Positions 33,781 to 46,005 of a DNA stretch of 64,000 nucleotides are shown here, one piece after another. The DNA is from Siphonodentalium dalli. Taxonomy: Eukaryota; Mollusca; Scaphopoda; Gadilida; Siphonodentaliidae. The stretch covers positions 168,836,664 to 168,900,663 of the forward strand of contig CP136066.1 of NCBI GenBank assembly GCA_032622095.1, read 5' to 3'. Under the pieces are notes generated by a model, which was given only the letters and a program-made list of their open reading frames with translations, did not search any database and was not told the DNA's origin. Both the position numbers and the translations under genes were made by a program. Every line of letters begins with the position of its first letter. The first letter of the stretch is position 1.

Positions 33781-34012
33781 AGTCCAACGATAGTGGAAAA
33801 TCGCTTCTATTTGCGTGATTTACATTGTAGCAATTACATATTTCTCTCCTTTCAGTATTCTTCAGTAAGGGTCAAAGAAGTGTTACTGCATCTGGCGAAA
33901 AATACAAAGAATACTTCTACGAACATCCAATTTTGGTGAGTTAAATTTTTCTATATGGTGTACTAAGTTAGTTTAACTGTACTTTTTAGCTAACCTCAGA
34001 CAAAGTCGGAAG

Positions 34013-34371
34013 TACGGCTGTCACGATTAATCGTTATTCGACTATTCCTCAGCCGGGTTGAAAATCGATTATTATTTTTGATCATCAATTAATTGGTCAT
34101 TTTTGGTATGGTATCCTGACCGGAAAATTAAATGTGTAAATTTATTTATTTATTCCTGCGAATTGTAGTTATACAATATACATGTAGCTTGACGGAAAAT
34201 GTCACTATATGGTACTTTACTAAAGGGAGCCGTTCGGCTTGCAGTTCTGTTTCCGCGGCACACCATCATGTAGTCCAATTTATTTGACCCTGGGCCAATG
34301 ACCTATATGTATAATTAAGTATTGGCCGAACGATTGTCGATTAAAAAAAACCCATAATCATGACAGCCTTA
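34013..34371. mobile_element. hAT-like MITE with TSD GTCGGAAG
   Basis: Termini TACGGCTGTCACGATTA and TAATCATGACAGCCTTA are inverted repeats. The 8-bp GTCGGAAG occurs at 34005-34012 and 34372-34379. The interior has ATCGATTATTATTTTTGA and an AT-rich centre, with no transposase. Confidence 0.9.
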
Positions 34372-34547
34372 GTCGGAAGTTGAGCTATACCCATTTCTCA
34401 TTTTCTTATGTTGAAACGAGGAGAAAACATGTCATTGTTGGCATTAAATTGTCGCACCAGAATCCGTAATATTTGATTACAAAATTTACCTCAAATTATC
34501 AATAATTAGGCGGTGAGACACCTGAAGAAATGAAGATACCATGTTGT

Positions 34548-34982
34548 TACTCTTGGGCTCCAAATAAACATGCATGCACGTTTATTATTTTCTGGGGAAA
34601 TCCCCCCTGCACAGTGCTTATTTGCGTCAGCACGTTTATTAATTTTGAGGCTATGAAAATTGAAATCAGCACAAACTCAAGATTTCTATATGACTCTGAT
34701 ACCAAAATGATGAGTTTATATCTTTATGCATGTACATATTCAAATATATGAGACACATGTGAACATTTAAAAACTGAATAAAACACCGCATGACACATAC
34801 CGTACTATGTTGATTCCTATACTTGACCAACATGAACTGTAAAAATAATATGTTTAACAGTTGATGTTTTGCTCAGAGTTTCCCTTGCAATATTATTTGG
34901 GTCTGCACTTTTATTAACTTTCAATGGAATTTCCCCCTGCACTATTATTGGGGCCTGCACTTTTATTTGGAGCCCGAGAGTA
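34548..34982. mobile_element. MITE of uncertain superfamily, 5-bp flanks GTTGT
   Basis: Ends TACTCTTGGGCTCCAAATAA and, inverted, TACTCTCGGGCTCCAAATAA, flanked by GTTGT (34543-34547, 34983-34987). Subterminal CTGCAC..TTTATTA words occur several times in both arms. A 5-bp duplication does not settle the superfamily. Confidence 0.75.
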
Positions 34983-35115
34983 GTTGTGTGTGCTCCGTCT
35001 GATTTAGACTATGGTATCTAAATCCCAATATATCCATTCCAAATTGAGGCAAATTTCTTTAACAACTGTACATGCATCATGTAAGACACCATTATTTTGT
35101 TCATTATTTCAGATT

Positions 35116-35682
35116 ATGCCTGGAAGGAAGACTGCAGAGCAGAAGAGAACCTGGAGGCGAAAGAACAGGGACAAAAAACGAGTAAGACAAAAAGAGATGA
35201 AAAGGGGGCAGGGTAACCTGGGTTCAGATGTACCAGACACATGTACAGGAGGGGAAAGTTTGGAGGCTGAGCAGTCTTTGAGCAGCAGTATAAGTAATGC
35301 GTCATGTAGTAAATCAATTATTGATATCAATACCGAAACACCTCCGGTCTCTTGGAACATAATCAATTCAGATGGAGGCCTCGAATCCTTGCAAACAGAT
35401 CTCTGTTCTGAGATGCAGGATAATTGTTATGCCTCAAATTGTGTCAAAAAGCATTTAAAATTTGCAGATGTTTTCCCCCCAAAAGATTTGTGGCTTCCAA
35501 AAGCCCACAAAATGATTGAAGATGAGAAACGTAAGCGTTTCAAGGCACAAGATTTAGCATATATGTGTCTCCATCGGGCTAAAAAATACAAAAAACTGAA
35601 ACAAGTCCAATCAAAATTATCCAAATTTTCTGATGAAGTTTCATTTAATATGAATGTTGACTCCGTGCTAAGTGACGACTAA
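35116..35682 (+). CDS. Unrecognised basic protein, 188 aa
   Basis: An ATG follows directly after TTATTTCAG, so translation may begin at a spliced 5' end (MPGRKTAEQKRTWRRKNRDK). The N-terminal 40 residues are strongly basic. The middle is Ser/Thr/Glu-rich. The C-terminal part is lysine-rich and likely helical (FKAQDLAYMCLHRAKKYKKL) and ends MNVDSVLSDD. The frame is intact. No domain was recognised. The basic start suggests nucleic-acid binding. It lies 1.2 kb upstream of the CACTA transposase on the same strand and could be a second protein of that element, by analogy with the DNA-binding partner proteins of CACTA elements. It could equally be a separate gene. Confidence 0.6.
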   Translation: MPGRKTAEQKRTWRRKNRDKKRVRQKEMKRGQGNLGSDVPDTCTGGESLEAEQSLSSSISNASCSKSIIDINTETPPVSWNIINSDGGLESLQTDLCSEMQDNCYASNCVKKHLKFADVFPPKDLWLPKAHKMIEDEKRKRFKAQDLAYMCLHRAKKYKKLKQVQSKLSKFSDEVSFNMNVDSVLSDD

Positions 35683-36841
35683 AATTTTATCTCTGTTTCC
35701 AGCCACAGGTGCCCACATGATTGTAACATGCATATACCTTTATATTATTATATATATATATACTACCTAGGGCATTCTCAAAATATATCACCCTGTCTCA
35801 GAAAAGTCTGAATAAATATTCATCAGAATCTGGACAGGTAGTTTGTCAACTAAATTTTGGGTCCACTCGAGGGCTATGCAGGAAAAATGAATAATGTATT
35901 TGTCTACAGCTACTATTTTTATTTTGTAATTTAGTTCGCCAATGTTTTTGTAACAATTTTTGCCAGATATATTTCATATACGTTAGGCATAACCAAAAAA
36001 ATATCTTTGTTTCCGGCTTCCGACCGACCCTACAATGTCAAGTTCAAATCGGATTACGGTCCGATTATTTCTGCCACCAGCAGCCATCTTGGATTATTCT
36101 ATTCTTTGCATCACTAAGGCTAAAAAAATTATACCTGTTTTTATGGCAGCGAGAGCATAACATAGAGGGGCGGGCGGTAATTGGTTTTATTAGATAATTT
36201 TTATCTAATCGGGCTGTAATTTATAGAGTGTTTCCACCAATGACCTGATATTGATCATTATTTGACAAAAATGGATTTATCGAATTGATAGCTTGCAGAG
36301 ATGATTTTATGAGCAGGCAATTGGTTTGATAATGTATTACGACTGACTGATCTTAATTTTTGCAATTGTTTGCTACAGTCATTCTCTTTTGAGCACATAA
36401 TATATTTTGTTGGGAAAAAAATTATGTGGAGAAGAATTTGAAAAATTTATAAAATGGGTTAGGGGCGGGTGGTCTAGGGTAGGGGCGCTTGGATTACTGT
36501 AAACACAGGTAATATTTTATTTAGCCTAAACCAAATTGTATATGCATGATCGAGACCACCGCCTTGAGATGGGGGCTATCAAATTTGAATGATCAACAGA
36601 AATTTCACTTATTTTGCAGTTTACGTGACTGGAGATTCCACGCTGAAACATTGACTTCAATTTGTTAGCATATATACATGTACAACCCTTTTTAATAAGA
36701 TAATTTGCGTAGGCAATTAAAATCTGAGTTTACACAGTGATTGCCATTGCATCCCATGCAATAAATTGCCTTGGCAAATTGGAAAACTCCTAGGCAACCA
36801 CTAGACATTGCCTAGGTTATTAAAAAGGGCTGCATGTCGAA
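35683..36841. other. Spacer between the basic ORF and the transposase
   Basis: No coding texture. GCCACCAGCAGCCATCTTGG (36075) is a family A remnant. TTAGATAATTTTTATCTAAT (36190) is a palindrome. Around 36700-36880 the words ATTGCC and GGCAAT recur at least eight times in both orientations, just before the transposase start. Confidence 0.5.
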
Positions 36842-38335
36842 ATGCCTATGCCATTGCAGTTAGCATGGGCAATCAATAACAACAAGAGAAGGCAATGCCC
36901 TGGTTGTAAACAGTGCTATAGTCCAAGATACATGGAAAGGCATAAGGAGGTGTCTTTTTTAGATGGTAAATGGGTGTGTGCCCCCAATCTATCTGGTAAT
37001 GAAGTTGCAAATAATCATTCAAATAGTACTTGTAACTCAGATTTTTCTGCGGACTCAAGTGGCAATCATAAAAGAAAATTCCACAAACATTCTTCTGAAT
37101 GTAACTCTTCAGATGATGAAACTGATGAAACGTTTCATTTGAATCTTAGAAAGTTAGTGCACTCATCTATCCCTGCTGCTGATTTGGATGAAATTATAAA
37201 CTCAAATGATCATGATATTGTGGAAAATTGGGATGATAGAGAAGAAGACATAAATGATGATTTTCAAAAATCTCAAAACGGAGCAGGTGGTCTGAATGAG
37301 ATTGATGAAGAGACATCCCCACAGGCTAATATATTTGTCTGGTTGTTCTCATTCATTTGCAAATGGCAGGTGTTTTATAATATCACCGATGCAGCTATAG
37401 ACTCCCCGCTAGGTTTCCTTGGCACATTCCTTGACAAACTTTCCTTATTAATTCCCGTTCTGAATGAGATATCGGGTACATTCCCACGAACTGGCTATCG
37501 TTTATGGAAAAAATTGGGTATTAAAAGGATTGTTTCGTGAAGTATGTAACTTGCCCGCATTGTTGTGCACTTTACCGTTTTGATGATTGTGTAGTTCGAC
37601 AAAACGGGCTCTTAAAGTCTGCCTCTTGTAAATTTATCCAATTTCCCAGGCACACACAAAAATTTCGTAGGTCTCGATGTAATGCACAACTTCTTAGATC
37701 TGTCAAACTGTCTTCTGGTAGTACAAAAATGTACCCATTCAAAACATACTGCTATAAACCTGTTGCCGAAACTTTAGAACGTTTTCTTTTCAGAGAAGAT
37801 TTTTATGATAAATGTCAATTGTGGAGAACAAGAAAGATGACAAATGGTTACTTGCAGATATCTTTGATGGCAGAGTTTGGAAAGAGTTTGCATCCTCTAA
37901 ATTTGATAATTTTTTAGATAATCCTTACAATTTTGGAATAAAGATAAATCTTGATTGGTTCCAACCCTTTGAACATGTACAGTACTCAGTATGTGTACTT
38001 TGTGGCGTCATTGTTAACTTACCTAGGGCTGATAGATTTAAAATGCATAATATCATTCTCATCGGTATCATACCAGATTTGTCCAGTGAACCCAGAGTAA
38101 ATACATTTTTGGAACCATTCATTGCTGATATGGAGAAATTGTGGGAGGAAGGTATGACTGTTAAACTAAATACGGGAAAAAGCATAACAATAAAAGCCGC
38201 TATCATGTATATAGGTTGTGATATTCCTGCCTCTCGCAAATTATGTGGGTTTTTGGGTCAAACAGCAACTCTTGGTTGTTCCAAATGCAAAAAAAATCCT
38301 TCCCAGGTGGTGTACCTGAGTATATATTAGATTAG
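36842..38335 (+). pseudogene. CACTA/EnSpm transposase (Tnp2 family), three frame breaks
   Basis: An N-terminal zinc-binding block CPGCKQCYSPRYMERHK is followed by an acidic linker. The Tnp2 body then reads WQVFYNITDAAIDSPLGFLG, CPHCCALYRFDDC, FPRHTQKFRRSRC, INLDWFQPFEH, VIVNLPRADRFKMHNI, EPFIADMEKLWEEG, CDIPASRKLCGF and GCSKCKK. Known: this order matches transposase family tnp2 (PF02992). CDIPA carries one of the catalytic acidic residues. The reading frame changes at about 37525, 37845 and 38290. Each change is repaired by one extra A in an A run. Coding ends at 38335 after a VPEYILD-like segment, so the C-terminal catalytic part is missing. No CACTA termini were located. Confidence 0.88.
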
Positions 38336-39239
38336 AAAGTCTGCAGGAAGGGTTGAGAAGCATGCAGTCTTATAATTTCGGATTATATCATAATGCGACG
38401 TGGCTTTCCGCGTGTGGCGTTTTGCACAAGGATTGATGCCTACACATATTACACACACCACACCCTCACACGTACCCTCACATAACAATACATGCATGTA
38501 TCCAAAATAACGTGCCAGTTTATATTAAATGGCCGACGTGGAACAGATGGTGACTTGCTTATTCGTATAATACATGCATATACAATACATGTATATATTG
38601 TTTCCATCGTGGAATTAAGTTTCACCTCCAGAATAAAAGAAATAAAATAAAGCTCATGCATCCAAACAAATTCACGTTGAGCTACATATGGAGTCTTATT
38701 GACTTAAATTGTTCCTTGCCTCTGTCCGCCAGGCTCATGCGTGTTCTATTATTATTTTCCAGCCGAAATGACATATTTTGATGTAATTTAGTTTAATACA
38801 TATATTGGATATTGCTTGAGCGAATAAATGTGTGAAATCTATGATATTACAGAGTAGAACTATTAAGTATGGATTCCATATCTTCTTAACTGGCTGGCAG
38901 GGGTCACCCATCTTTGTCAACTGTATTCATGGGTAGGGGTGACACCCTCTATTATTCAACATGTTTGAGTAACTTACATGCATGTGACCATGCATCGCGC
39001 CTGAATCAATATGCATATACTTTGAAATTTGTGACATATAACAATTTCCGTCGTCCACCATGAGTTAGCTACACCCCATAGACTAGTGTGACTTTTCATC
39101 TCAAAAGTACTGTGTCCGACCAAGGGCACACAGCCGCTGTACGCCTACAAGGTATTGCTAAATCATGCAAAGAGTAATATATACATGCACTATGCAAATA
39201 ACATCCACAAAAACGTCTACATATAGACCAATCATGGTG
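38336..39239. other. No gene seen
   Basis: AT-rich; CACACACC/CCTCACACG simple stretch near 38450. No coding texture. Confidence 0.5.
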
Positions 39240-39519
39240 CATGTACCTTGCAGATTAGCCATGACTATTCACTGATTCAAAAAGCAATGATTCTCCTTTA
39301 GCGAATCTCCTATTTGAACTTGTGGCTTCTCTGATTGACCAGCCGATACGAAGTCGTACGGGTCGTGCTTTGCCTTCTTCATTCGCAAAGATGGATTGTT
39401 GACGCGAATGTTATGGCCGTTGATGGACCTTCTGCATGGGCGTCGCCATCACAATCCACTGCGTCGGTCCACAACGATCCCACTTTACTGTGCTTTTTCT
39501 GATTAGCATCAAGTCTGGT
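39240..39519 (-). CDS. Candidate exon, two competing frames
   Basis: An acceptor TTTTGTTGCACAG (AG at 39520-39521) precedes TRLDANQKKHSKVGSLWTDA. Another frame downstream reads NIRVNNPSLRMKKAKHDPYD, FVSAGQSEKPQVQIGDS. The stretch is more GC-rich than its surroundings and open in more than one frame over 250 bases. Which frame is used, and whether it is coding at all, is undecided. Function unknown. Confidence 0.3.
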
Positions 39520-39597
39520 CTGTGCAACAAAATTAAATTGGTTGTAAAATACACTGAATATATTACAATGTGCAGACATATTAAAGATGCATAATCC

Positions 39598-39937
39598 GAA
39601 TCAACGCTCCTAAATTACAATTTCTTTAGCTTCGGAGGTGAAAAGTATTTCATTCGAGTCAAGGAATCCTCCCATCAAAACTCAAGAGTTATCGGATATC
39701 GTTTTTTTAATCTGTTATTTTTCACCACCTGTAATATTTTGGGGCCTGGCAAATATTTGACGAATGCCGACCGACATACTGTCGATACCAAATTGCGTTG
39801 AGTAAAATTTTGACATATAACACTTTTTTGGGCAATTTTATACTATAGTTGACAGTGGTTAACATTATTAATTTGGCAATTAATCGATTCTGATAACTGA
39901 AGCGGCACTTCAAGAAATGTTGTTGTTGTTGTTGTTG
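39598..39937. repeat. Dispersed repeat R2, copy 2
   Basis: Matches the outer parts of 16985-17553 and ends in a (GTT)n tract. Confidence 0.75.
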
Positions 39938-41162
39938 AAAATTGAGCCAATGTGCTGGAGAGAGGTCGATGTTAAACTACACGTTGAGGTGAAATTTCGG
40001 GATGAAGTGTACGAGTGGTGACGCTGCCTTCGAATCAGCTGAATCTTTCCACCGCTTTCCAACGACCTGATTGTTGTCGACATATGTAATGATATATCCT
40101 TCTTGTGTTGGTGGCAGTGGTTTAGCTGATACAACGTTAAACCTTTTCAATAAAGACTGGTACGCTGTTGATGGCCTGATTGCTGCTGATTATTGTTTTA
40201 CTGGCAGTGACGAAAAATGATTATTGTGATGACGAAATAGATCGGACCTGAAAAAGAGCATATAGACGAATCGTGTATGATTACCACGCTGGTTTGATTA
40301 CGCAATGGTACATCTGACACAAAAGAATAACAGGCCGTTATTAAAATACTCACATTCTATATATAGTTAAACTAAATTATCTGGCCTTTTGGTCTATTTT
40401 CCGATAAAAAGTTGGACTCCAGAGATTCTGAAATCCGTTATTAAATCTGCCGAATCAGAATCGCTTGTGATTGACGTTCGGTAAAATCTTGTTTACATCA
40501 GGCATGCACACAAACCAAATGCTGACCAATTTTAATAGCCAGCACGAGCAATAATAGTTAGTTATGGCTATAGTAGCTAAATTTCAGGTTTACCCATAAC
40601 TGATCATGTAAAAAACGATATTTTATGTTGCAGACTCGACAGATATTGTGTATGTCTGTGTTTTACTTGTAGATAGCTACACATGTTTTGTATTATCTTC
40701 CAATGTATATTCCTCACTTCGCTTTTCTTTGATTCCGTCCTTTCTCGTCGTGATTTGGCTTAACAGTTAAACGACGCAAAAATCTAACTAGAACTATTAT
40801 AGTGAAGATTAAAGAAAACGTGCAAATATTAAATTATTCAAGATCAAAAGTTGCATAACGCCATTCGTTGGAACTTTACGCCTTTTATCAACAAGAAACA
40901 CTGCCATTCTTCAAGACCAGAGTGTTGCACAACCGTGGACAATGTTCCACAAGAGGAAGGAAGTGTCCAAACATCAACCCAATGGTCAACTCTTTAATGT
41001 GAATATCATCTAGTCGGAAATATGAGAATCATTCCCATCAGACGTTGCCGACGCCTGTCATTCGGTTTACTTGGATCTCAACCTTCAGTGAATACGTTGC
41101 ATATGTTCATAATATCATATGCACCAACACACACATCAGACAAACATAAAGTTCATTGGTTT
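39938..41162. other. No gene seen
   Basis: A few open stretches (for example 40883-41012) read ambiguously in two frames and were not called. Confidence 0.5.
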
Positions 41163-41649
41163 GAACCCCCGTGTGGGCCCGGGGTAGAATAGGCTACCGC
41201 CCCTCTGCGAGGGTAAACAATCCCCTAACGTGGCACCCTGTCTGTCATGGGGTGCATCCCGTGAGATGTGGTGTAGGAGTCCTAGAGGTACTATGGCGGT
41301 CGTATCACGTGAGGCATCGACCTGCGGATACGACTTAGCTCATGGTCCTCATTGGTCCTACATCTCTTCAAGATCGGTTGTTGAGTTGACCCGGCTCAAT
41401 CTGTCGGGTATTTACGCCTCTCCACAATGTTACAGATTCAATTTGTTTTTTTTGTTGTATTGCTCGTCTGATGTTTGAAGTATTGTGTTATGTTTTTCCC
41501 GTATGATGTTTCTGTTCTCTCTTGTCTCTTTTGTGTTCGTCCTGATGATTGTTGAGTGTCGAATCCTGTTTTGTTCACGCCTGTCTCACTGTGGAGGTAC
41601 CGGGAAGCTGTTATATGCAGTGGCTAAAAAGGTCACCGCTTCAGCTATG

Positions 41650-43196
41650 TACCAGTCCTTGGTCCAGAATTCGAAGGGTATTCCACCGCGGCTGCTGGGC
41701 AAGTTGTGGATTGTTTGCTCTTTGTTTGGCAACTCAAATAAAACAACAGCGTATTGCTCGTAAGAATGATGACTCACCAAGTTCCAATGATGCTGTGGTA
41801 TCCCATCATTGCTTGGTTCTTGGCTTTGACCCAAATGTGAAAAGACCTATCTTTGTCATTGATAAAACGCTACAAAGCATTGCTGGACAATTGAAATATG
41901 TTAAATCAATCAGGACTGGACCAATAAGTGGCTCTCTCTTAATTGAGTGTTCAAAGACAGTGTAACCTGATGCTCTGCTGCAGTTAACAACTATTTCGCA
42001 GACACCAATGTTGGTTACTCCCCACAAGACATTGAACAGTAGCAGAGTTGAGTTGAGATCACGCGATATAGCTGATTCTTCTGAGTCAGAGATATTGGCT
42101 GAGTTAGCACCACAGGGGGTTACAGAAGTCCGTAGATTTACGAAGACAGTTGATGGTCAAAAAGTTCAGTTGAACAGTTATCTTCTGGCCTTCAATCGGT
42201 GCGAACATCCACCGACATTGAAGGTTGGGTATATGAAGATTGATTTAAGTACATTTGTTCCAAACCGATTGCGATGTTTTAAATGTCAGGGGTATGGCCA
42301 TGGTCAGGAACATTGTAAAAGTAAAGAAACCATATGTGCGCGATATTTTATTTCTGGTCATGATCACAAGGATTGTAAGAATCCTACGGACAGGGAGCAA
42401 ATTACTGATTAGCAAATAACCTCACATTGACATGACTAGACAGCAATATTCTAAAATCATATAAAATTCATAACAAATTGCATAGCTATTATCCAAATTT
42501 GGGTAGAAAATTGCGATGCGATACCAGTAAATTTGCTCCCTGCCTACGAAATGTTCAAACTGTGAAGGTTCACATGCTGCAATAGATCGTTCATGTCTAT
42601 TTGGGACTATGAATTCAAGACTCAACTATGTAAACTGAGAAGCATCTGTCATATATAGATGCTAAGAACATAGTTGGTCCTCGACCATCCATTCCACATG
42701 TCGCATACTCCGCAATCGTGTCTAAAAAAACGCGTGTTGATGCCAGCTCTAAGAAAAAGAGTAAAACCAAACTCGCCAGTATATGTAAATCACTTGCAAC
42801 AGAATTAATGCAACTGATATTTTCCTGTTTCAGAACCCGAAGCGCTGGTTATGGATACAGCTTCTGCCGTTGAGAAATTTCCTCCACAACAATATATGCA
42901 CGTTGATCATATTGCTAAAAAACAAATCGCATGTTGCTTCGAAACACAGATCGCCAAATTCACCCAAAGAGAGGTACATCTTTGAGCTTTCAAAATTTGA
43001 CTAAATGTTTGAGGAGAAACGGTTAACTCTCAAAGACAAGAAACAGTATTTGTGGATTGAGGCTGTCGGTTGGGTGAAGGATGACATTCTGTCTCACCCG
43101 CCAGACCATCAGCTTGACGCGTTGATAAAGGTTCATGTGCTATTAATCAAATATTATAAATATCTTATCACTGCAAAATCTGATTTTAAAAGCTAG
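41650..43196 (+). pseudogene. LINE ORF1 with zinc knuckles, split by a MITE
   Basis: Frames include VLGFDPNVKRPIFVIDKTLQ, KYVKSIRTGPISGSLL, EVRRFTKTVDGQKVQLNSYL and RCFKCQGYGHGQEHC, then CARYFISGHDHKDCKNPT. At that point a 152-bp MITE is inserted. KCSNCEGSHAA-type coding resumes at 42551 (CSNCEGSHAAIDRSC). The tail (43005-43196) contains HQLDALIKVHVLLIKYYKYL. The second knuckle has Tyr in place of Cys. Several stops are present. RNA binding is the expected role of the family. Confidence 0.8.
42391..42542. mobile_element. hAT-like MITE, 152 bp, in LINE ORF1
   Basis: Ends CAGGGAGCAAATTACTG and CAGTAAATTTGCTCCCTG. Flanks are CCTACGGA (42383-42390) and CCTACGAA (42543-42550), an 8-bp duplication with one change. 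LINE copy 1 gives the uninterrupted site (AATCCTAAAAAATGTTC, reverse complement of about 9050). Confidence 0.92.
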
Positions 43197-43497
43197 TTTA
43201 CATATTTCGATGTGGATCGTTGGTAAATTTCGTGTTCTTTAGTTGCTATTTATTATCTATTCTTGTATACTTGTATACGTTTTATAGTATTATTGCACAT
43301 TATTCAGTTCTTGAATTTATAGTCCTGTCATCTTGTGTGCTTTTATTTGTACATAACTCATCATTGCATTGTTTTAATCTAATCCACTGTCTGATGTATC
43401 TACAGTTGCTTCGCTACGAACCCGTTTGATTCTTGTTGTTGGTCGTGATATGGCATTGTTGATAAAACGACGTTAAACCCTCAATCAATCAACCATT

Positions 43498-43944
43498 GGT
43501 TTGAAACAATTTCATTTGTAAACGATTTTCTCCTCAGGAAAGCTCATTAGTAAAATGTCTGCGGTCGGCTGGGAGTTCATGAATGGAGCGAAGACCACAC
43601 GAATCAGTCATTTAAACGGACATGGTTCATTCGAACCGCCAATTTGTTTTCTACGTAATTTGGAGCGACGATATGATAGGTGGATAAATAAACGAACTAT
43701 TGATATACCGGCTTCTTATGCTCTGAAAAACACTTGCCAAAGTCACAGCCATTTTTCAGCCGTTTTCAACTTTTCGCCAGAAGTCAGACAAACGCTCTTT
43801 ATTACTACCATATCAGGAATAGACTACCACAAACGCTCTTTTCTGTTCCATGTCGTGCAAATGGCTGTTTTGTGTTTGGGACCCAAACACCGTATTCATA
43901 GTTGTGTTTTGCATTACTCCAATGCGTCTTTTTGGGTTACATAA
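43498..43944 (+). CDS. Open frame, unrecognised (129 aa)
   Basis: MSAVGWEFMNGAKTTRISHL starts 10 bases after an AAGCTCATTAG stretch that follows a TTTTCTCCTCAG acceptor-like site. No domain recognised. AACGCTCTTTATTACTACCA inside it is a word repeated near 50680-50740, so part is repeat-derived. Coding status is doubtful. Confidence 0.25.
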
Positions 43945-44180
43945 TGCTCGTAGAAAGGTAGTACAGATATTTATCGACCTATTTCGATACTGAGAAAAAT
44001 TTAAAAGCGAATAATATTATGTGTTAAAGAGTCATCACCCGTGATTCTGAACATTGATTTGTGAAGGTAATATAATATTTAGTGGTTTGTTTATAAACGT
44101 TATTTACGAAGTTAGTTAATTTGTCGTCGATATTCAACATCTTTGAATGATTTACCGCCATTTTTTTTTAATGTTATTTT

Positions 44181-44712
44181 TATACGCCCTTTTGAAAAAA
44201 GGTCGTAGTATGTAATCAGTCTGTCTGTCCGTCCGTCCGTCCGTTAACATATTTGGTTTCCGATCGATAACTTCAGTTTGGATTATTTGATCTGAACCAA
44301 AGTTGGTATGTGTGTTTCCCAGCTAAAGATACAGGCCAAGTTCGAATATGGGTTCCGTCCAATTATATTTACATGAGTTACTGCCCTTTTTCGACTTAGA
44401 ATTTGACCGTCTTAACATTTTTAGTTTCCGATCGATAACTCCAGTTTGGATTATTTGATCTGAACCAAAAAGTTGGTATGTGTATTTTGCAGCTAAAACT
44501 ACAGGCCAAGTTCGAATATAGGTTCTGTCTAATTATTTTCACATGCGTTATGGCCATTTTTTACTTAGAATTTGTTGCGTTTTTGCATTGAAATTAGGGG
44601 TATATCAGATATTCTTCAAATGTAAGCTCAAAGTGTTATTTTATTTTGCGGTAGTACAATTCGAAATGGCTAAAGGGTGTATTTTGCCACGCCCTAGCGA
44701 TGCTCTTGTTGA
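44181..44712 (+). repeat. Hairpin-headed tandem-core element, family B
   Basis: Head ACGCCCTTTTGAAAAAAGGT, then CTGTCCGTCCGTCCGTCCGT. Two units follow, marked by TTTCCGATCGATAACT at 44259 and 44426 (spacing 167), sharing GGATTATTTGATCTGAACC and CAGGCCAAGTTCGAATAT. The end holds GCCACGCCCTAGCGATGCTC. Confidence 0.75.
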
Positions 44713-46005
44713 TGTTTGTCAGCATAACATGAATACGAGCACATCACTCATATACACGAGTTGTATATACATATGATCCTAGTTCCACGTTTCGACCGCT
44801 CGTCGTCCGAGTTGGCTTTGAACAGAATCCAGGTTGACGGATTATAATATACATCAGTGGATAGGATAGGTTTGAGAAATATACATCGATTCAAGTATTT
44901 GAGGCATTGAGTAGTTGTCTCTCTATAAGACGAACAAACATCCGCATGTTTTAAGGATAGTGGCTTGTATAATTCGGTTGTCTATAGTGGATATTTGATA
45001 GATCGAGTACAATTTGTGCACTACATTGCTAAAGAATTGTCACAATCCGCAGCCTGTACTGTACTTTGATAACTAACTACTATTGATGAATTGCCCTTAC
45101 TGAAAACAATGTATAAAAATAAAGAAATATGCGCAGAATCGTCAGTTCTTAGGACAACCCCAAATCTGAACTGACAGTGACCTCATGTTTGTGACGTCAT
45201 TATTCCCTCCAGCCGCGGACCCATGAAGTCTAACAAACTTTTTTCCGACAAAGTAAGTGATACCCTATCATAATATCATAGCCTCTACATTTGTTCAAAG
45301 AATTCCCACATAAGCGGCTCTACTAATTCCTATATTCGCCACAATGGATCAATTGTCTTGCCACAAATTTCTAATATATGTATTCGGATGCCAGTCGTTG
45401 GGCAGACTTGATCCCTCTAACATTCCAAACGAAACTAATTTATTCAGAGACTGCTTTTCGTTCATAAGTATATTGTTATACTATTTTTGTGTTGTTTGGA
45501 TTGAAACTGGAGTAATGCTCAACAAACTTATATGTTATATATGATTATTTGCGAGTGACTACTCGTATATAAATGCATATATATATATGTATAATGGTGA
45601 TCTTTAATGTAGCCGCATAGGTCTATGTTGGTAGGGAGACACTAGATTAAACGTAACACTATATAGTAGTACTGTATATTATAGTATATCAATATTACAA
45701 TGAAATGAAAACATCATATCTCTGTATAACATATGTAATGCCAACATACTGCGAAGTCTTATTATATGCTCTCAGAGACATTGAAATTGATGAACATGCC
45801 ACAAATTATAGTGTGAAAACATATTTATTGTGAAATACATATTACAGTAATGTTGGTATACATATAGTAGAGTAATAGCTTCTTTCTCCGAAAGCATGAT
45901 GAAACGATAATATCATATATGTTTGTAGACTGTTGCCCATTCATATGAACTTAGGCAACGTTGAACCATCGTGCATGTGCATAAAACAACGATAAACTGA
46001 AGTAT
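44713..46005. other. No gene seen
   Basis: AT-rich, TATA-type simple stretches near 45580. The frame at 45344-45544 has no recognisable texture. Confidence 0.5.

Larger units (their letters stand above)
41163..43497 (+). mobile_element. LINE copy 2 (leader, ORF1, 3' tail), plus strand
   Basis: The leader CCCGTGTGGGCCCGGGGTAG matches copy 1. ORF1 pieces follow. After ORF1 the sequence ends CGACGTTAAACCCTCAATCA with a CAATCAATCAAC tail near 43480-43497. Known: a GACGTTAAA end plus short CAAT-type repeats is a common 3' end of this LINE group. The pol ORF is absent, so this copy is internally deleted or represents a short derivative. Confidence 0.8.
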
